Of a DNA stretch of 17,756 bases, positions 16,137 through 17,756 are shown one piece after another. A program made the translations under genes and the position numbers. Below the pieces are notes generated by a model. The model made no database searches, was not told the DNA's origin, and worked only from the letters and a program-made list of their open reading frames with translations. The first letter of the stretch is position 1. Every line of letters starts with the position of its first letter. The stretch is from assembly GCA_003488465.1 (NCBI GenBank), contig DNLN01000081.1, positions 440 to 18,195 on the forward strand, in the 5' to 3' direction. The stretch is from Sutterella sp. GTDB taxonomy: Bacteria; Pseudomonadota; Gammaproteobacteria; Burkholderiales; Burkholderiaceae_F.

Positions 16137-16922
16137 ATGACCTCGGCAATTCCTGTCCCATGGTTTGCGCCAGCACTTTCGAGCGCCATTTCCCGGGCGA
16201 TTCTGAACCTGGGGCGTCGAGTCGTGCTCTCCAAGGGGGAGGAGATTGTCTCTCCGGTGTTTTTCAGGCGGCTGGTGTTTGTGAAGTCGGGATTTCTTGC
16301 GCAATCCCTCATCAATCCAAGGAGCAACACTCCCTTCATGCTGACGCTCTCAGGCGCGATGAGTCTTGGGAGCACTGCCGGAGCCTCCGTGCAGCTCGAT
16401 CAGCTTCCTCGCCGGTACTGGGCCGTCACGCCTTGCGAGATCTATACGATGATCCCGGAGATTCTTCTTCGTCTGGCGGACGTGGAGAAAAGCTGGGCGA
16501 GCGAGCTCAACAGCTATACGTTGCGCCGGGCCGCATGCGAGCGCCTGGGATTCATGATCTGCCAGATGATGGGCCACGAGCAGCGGCTCGGATGCTTCGT
16601 TCTGTCCGCTCTGATTGCTTCCGGATACGATTATGTCCGGGAATCTCAAAAGAGCCGCTCCTATGTTGCACTTCCTCATCTTCCTTCGCGTAAACTCATT
16701 GCATCAGTGACATCTAGTCCGATCGAAGTGCACAATGAGACATTGAGGGCATGGAGCCGTGATGCCGTTTTGCTGCACAAGGACGGAAAACTCTGGATGA
16801 GTGCGAGCGCGCTGGACGGGTATTGGGAGCAATTGCAGCCATTCCTCCAGATGCAGTCGCAGCTGGAGTCAGCCCTGAGGCCGAATGCAAGTCCGGCTGA
16901 CGAGCTCAAACGTTTTGGGTAA
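16137..16922 (+). CDS. Crp/Fnr-family transcriptional regulator, divergent
   Basis: A 261-residue protein whose layout matches the Crp/Fnr family. A cyclic-nucleotide-type beta-roll covers about 10-110 (LSKGEEIVSP, LVFVKSGFLAQS, YWAVTPCEIYTM), a long dimerisation helix about 110-140, and a C-terminal winged helix about 160-235 with LPSRKLIASVTSS, VHNETLRAW and KDGKLWMSASAL. The phosphate-binding cassette is not canonical: where Crp has FGE and an Arg-Ser/Thr-Ala, this has SLGST and RRYWA. It is therefore unlikely to bind cAMP and has no obvious Fe-S cysteine set. The ATG at 16137 is used; an in-frame TTG at 15918 would translate the DnaA-box region and is rejected. No good ribosome site precedes the ATG. 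Targets are unknown. Confidence 0.75.
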   Translation: MTSAIPVPWFAPALSSAISRAILNLGRRVVLSKGEEIVSPVFFRRLVFVKSGFLAQSLINPRSNTPFMLTLSGAMSLGSTAGASVQLDQLPRRYWAVTPCEIYTMIPEILLRLADVEKSWASELNSYTLRRAACERLGFMICQMMGHEQRLGCFVLSALIASGYDYVRESQKSRSYVALPHLPSRKLIASVTSSPIEVHNETLRAWSRDAVLLHKDGKLWMSASALDGYWEQLQPFLQMQSQLESALRPNASPADELKRFG

Positions 16923-16934
16923 AAAGAAACAGAT

Positions 16935-17606
16935 ATGAAGAAGACACTTTTCCTTGCATCGGTTCTTGCTGCAATCGGCTTGATGGTCTCCGGCTGTGCA
17001 CCGATCATCCTAGGCGGCGCTGTTGCTGCAACAGGCACCGCGGTGTCTACGGCAACGGACCGCAGATCCACCGGATCAGTGGTCAATGACGAGGTTCTGG
17101 AAAAGCGCATCCCCTGGGAGATTTCCCAGAAACTTGGCGACACGCCTTCTCACATCACCGCTACCGCGTATAACGGAAAGGTTCTTCTCACGGGCGAAGT
17201 ACCGACGGAGTCTGCGCGAGCCGTTGCGTCCGAAGTTGCCAAGACCAGTCTTGATGTCGGAGAAGTGATAAACGAGCTCGCCATTCAGGAAAATGTAGGC
17301 GCCATGCAGCGTCTTTCCGATTCGACTCTTGCAACGAAGGTGCGCTCTCGCTTGATCGCAACGGAGAACGTCTATCTCAATCAGATGAAGGTGACGGTGG
17401 ACCGCGGCATCGTGTATCTCATGGGACTTGTGACGCCTGAAGAGAACAAGATTGCCTGCGAGACGGCGGCGAAGACCTCCGGCGTGCAGCGCGTCATTTC
17501 CGTCTGTGAAGTGCTCTCTGCCGAGCAGATCAAGCAGCGCATGAAGGAGCTGGAGGTTGAACCTGCGGCTGTGACCGAGGGGCAGACCGCACAAGTGGTT
17601 GAGTGA
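16935..17606 (+). CDS. BON-domain outer-membrane lipoprotein (DolP/YraP-like)
   Basis: A 223-residue lipoprotein. The signal peptide ends in VSGC (C21), so it should be lipidated and sent to the outer membrane. A Gly/Ala-rich segment is followed by the typical ATDRRSTGSVVNDEVLEKRI entry and two BON domains (about 50-117 and 125-195), including YNGKVLLTGEVPTE and VDRGIVYLMGLVTPEE. E. coli DolP (YraP) has the same architecture, binds anionic phospholipid and supports outer-membrane integrity. That role is probable here but not proven. An acidic tail (about 200-223) extends beyond the second BON domain. The gene follows the Crp/Fnr-type gene by 12 bases with a weak AAGAAA ribosome site, so they may share a transcript. 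It converges on the next gene with three bases between stops. Confidence 0.88.
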   Translation: MKKTLFLASVLAAIGLMVSGCAPIILGGAVAATGTAVSTATDRRSTGSVVNDEVLEKRIPWEISQKLGDTPSHITATAYNGKVLLTGEVPTESARAVASEVAKTSLDVGEVINELAIQENVGAMQRLSDSTLATKVRSRLIATENVYLNQMKVTVDRGIVYLMGLVTPEENKIACETAAKTSGVQRVISVCEVLSAEQIKQRMKELEVEPAAVTEGQTAQVVE

Positions 17607-17609
17607 TCG

Positions 17610-17756
17610 TTAGCCGATCATCCACTGCAGGATTGCTCCTGCAGTCAGAAGAGCCGAGAACATCAGTTCGAGTTTGACTGTTGCAAACAGAACCGGATTG
17701 AGTTCGTAGGCTCTTTTTGTTGGAAGCGTGCGGATAAGCGCCACTGCCTTTGGCAG
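17610..17756 (-). CDS. C-terminus of a membrane protein, probably UbiA/MenA-family prenyltransferase (partial)
   Basis: An open frame runs from the window edge to a TAA at 17610-17612 on the minus strand, giving 48 residues. The pattern is a basic, polar stretch (RTLPTKRAYELNPVLFATVK) followed by a hydrophobic helix (LMFSALLTAGAILQWMI) and the end of the protein. This resembles the last loop and helix of polyprenyltransferases such as MenA (1,4-dihydroxy-2-naphthoate to demethylmenaquinone), with the EL-N-x-x-L-x-x-T-x arrangement. Too little is visible to be sure of family or substrate. The stop lies three bases from the BON gene stop, tail to tail. Confidence 0.5.
   Translation of the reverse strand: MPKAVALIRTLPTKRAYELNPVLFATVKLELMFSALLTAGAILQWMIG
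17624..17645. terminator. Hairpin between convergent genes
   Basis: ACTGCAGGA (17624-17632) and TCCTGCAGT (17637-17645) form a perfect nine-base stem with a four-base TTGC loop. It lies 17 bases after the BON gene stop and inside the last codons of the opposing gene. A second small dyad, TGATCG/CGATCA (17604-17609 and 17615-17620), covers both stop codons. No U-run follows on either strand, so this is at best a weak or factor-assisted terminator. The pairing may partly be a chance result of coding sequence. Confidence 0.3.

Noticed and set aside
1..17756. tRNA, rRNA, insertion sequence, CRISPR array or prophage genes
   Set aside because: I saw no tRNA-like cloverleaf, rRNA core sequence, transposase, inverted terminal repeats or regularly spaced repeats. 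The ATPase gene is the only clearly atypical gene and lacks mobility markers.

Overview
The window looks like chromosomal DNA of a GC-rich betaproteobacterium of the order Burkholderiales. The conserved mreC-mreD-mrdA-rodA-rlpA order, a class-specific giant FAD/Fe-S fusion protein and a coaX-SPOR pair point that way. I lean towards Sutterellaceae, but that is inference from gene content and not a database match.

Layout. (1) 1-6787, plus strand: the end of the cell-elongation operon (mreC 3' end, mreD, mrdA/PBP2, rodA, rlpA), followed closely by an M20 peptidase and a small unknown protein. The chain ends at a good hairpin at 6798-6826. (2) 6860-9677, minus strand: biosynthetic threonine deaminase (ilvA) preceded by an AT-rich archaeal-type ATPase gene that looks acquired. 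(3) 9840-13757, plus: a 1305-residue protein combining an FAD-linked D-2-hydroxyacid dehydrogenase, a two-cluster ferredoxin-like segment and two cysteine-rich CCG modules. (4) 13796-15664: an AT-richer HIT-family gene that meets a SPOR-domain gene tail to tail, with type III pantothenate kinase (coaX) upstream of the SPOR gene. (5) 15665-16136: 472 bases without a convincing gene. They hold an AT-rich stretch, a consensus DnaA box, several near-matches, phased repeats and palindromes. (6) 16137-17756: an unusual Crp/Fnr-type regulator, a BON-domain lipoprotein, and the 3' end of a convergent gene that resembles a UbiA/MenA prenyltransferase.

How the genes work together. MreC/MreD organise the elongasome, and RodA (glycosyltransferase) with PBP2 (transpeptidase) builds lateral-wall peptidoglycan. 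RlpA is a septal/peptidoglycan lytic lipoprotein. The SPOR protein and the BON lipoprotein also belong to the cell envelope.

The most interesting observation is region 5. Hand counts of sampled lines suggest that the plus strand changes from C-rich to G-rich across it, even where gene direction would predict otherwise. With the DnaA-box cluster, this makes it a candidate replication origin lying between coaX and a crp-like gene, with no dnaA in view.
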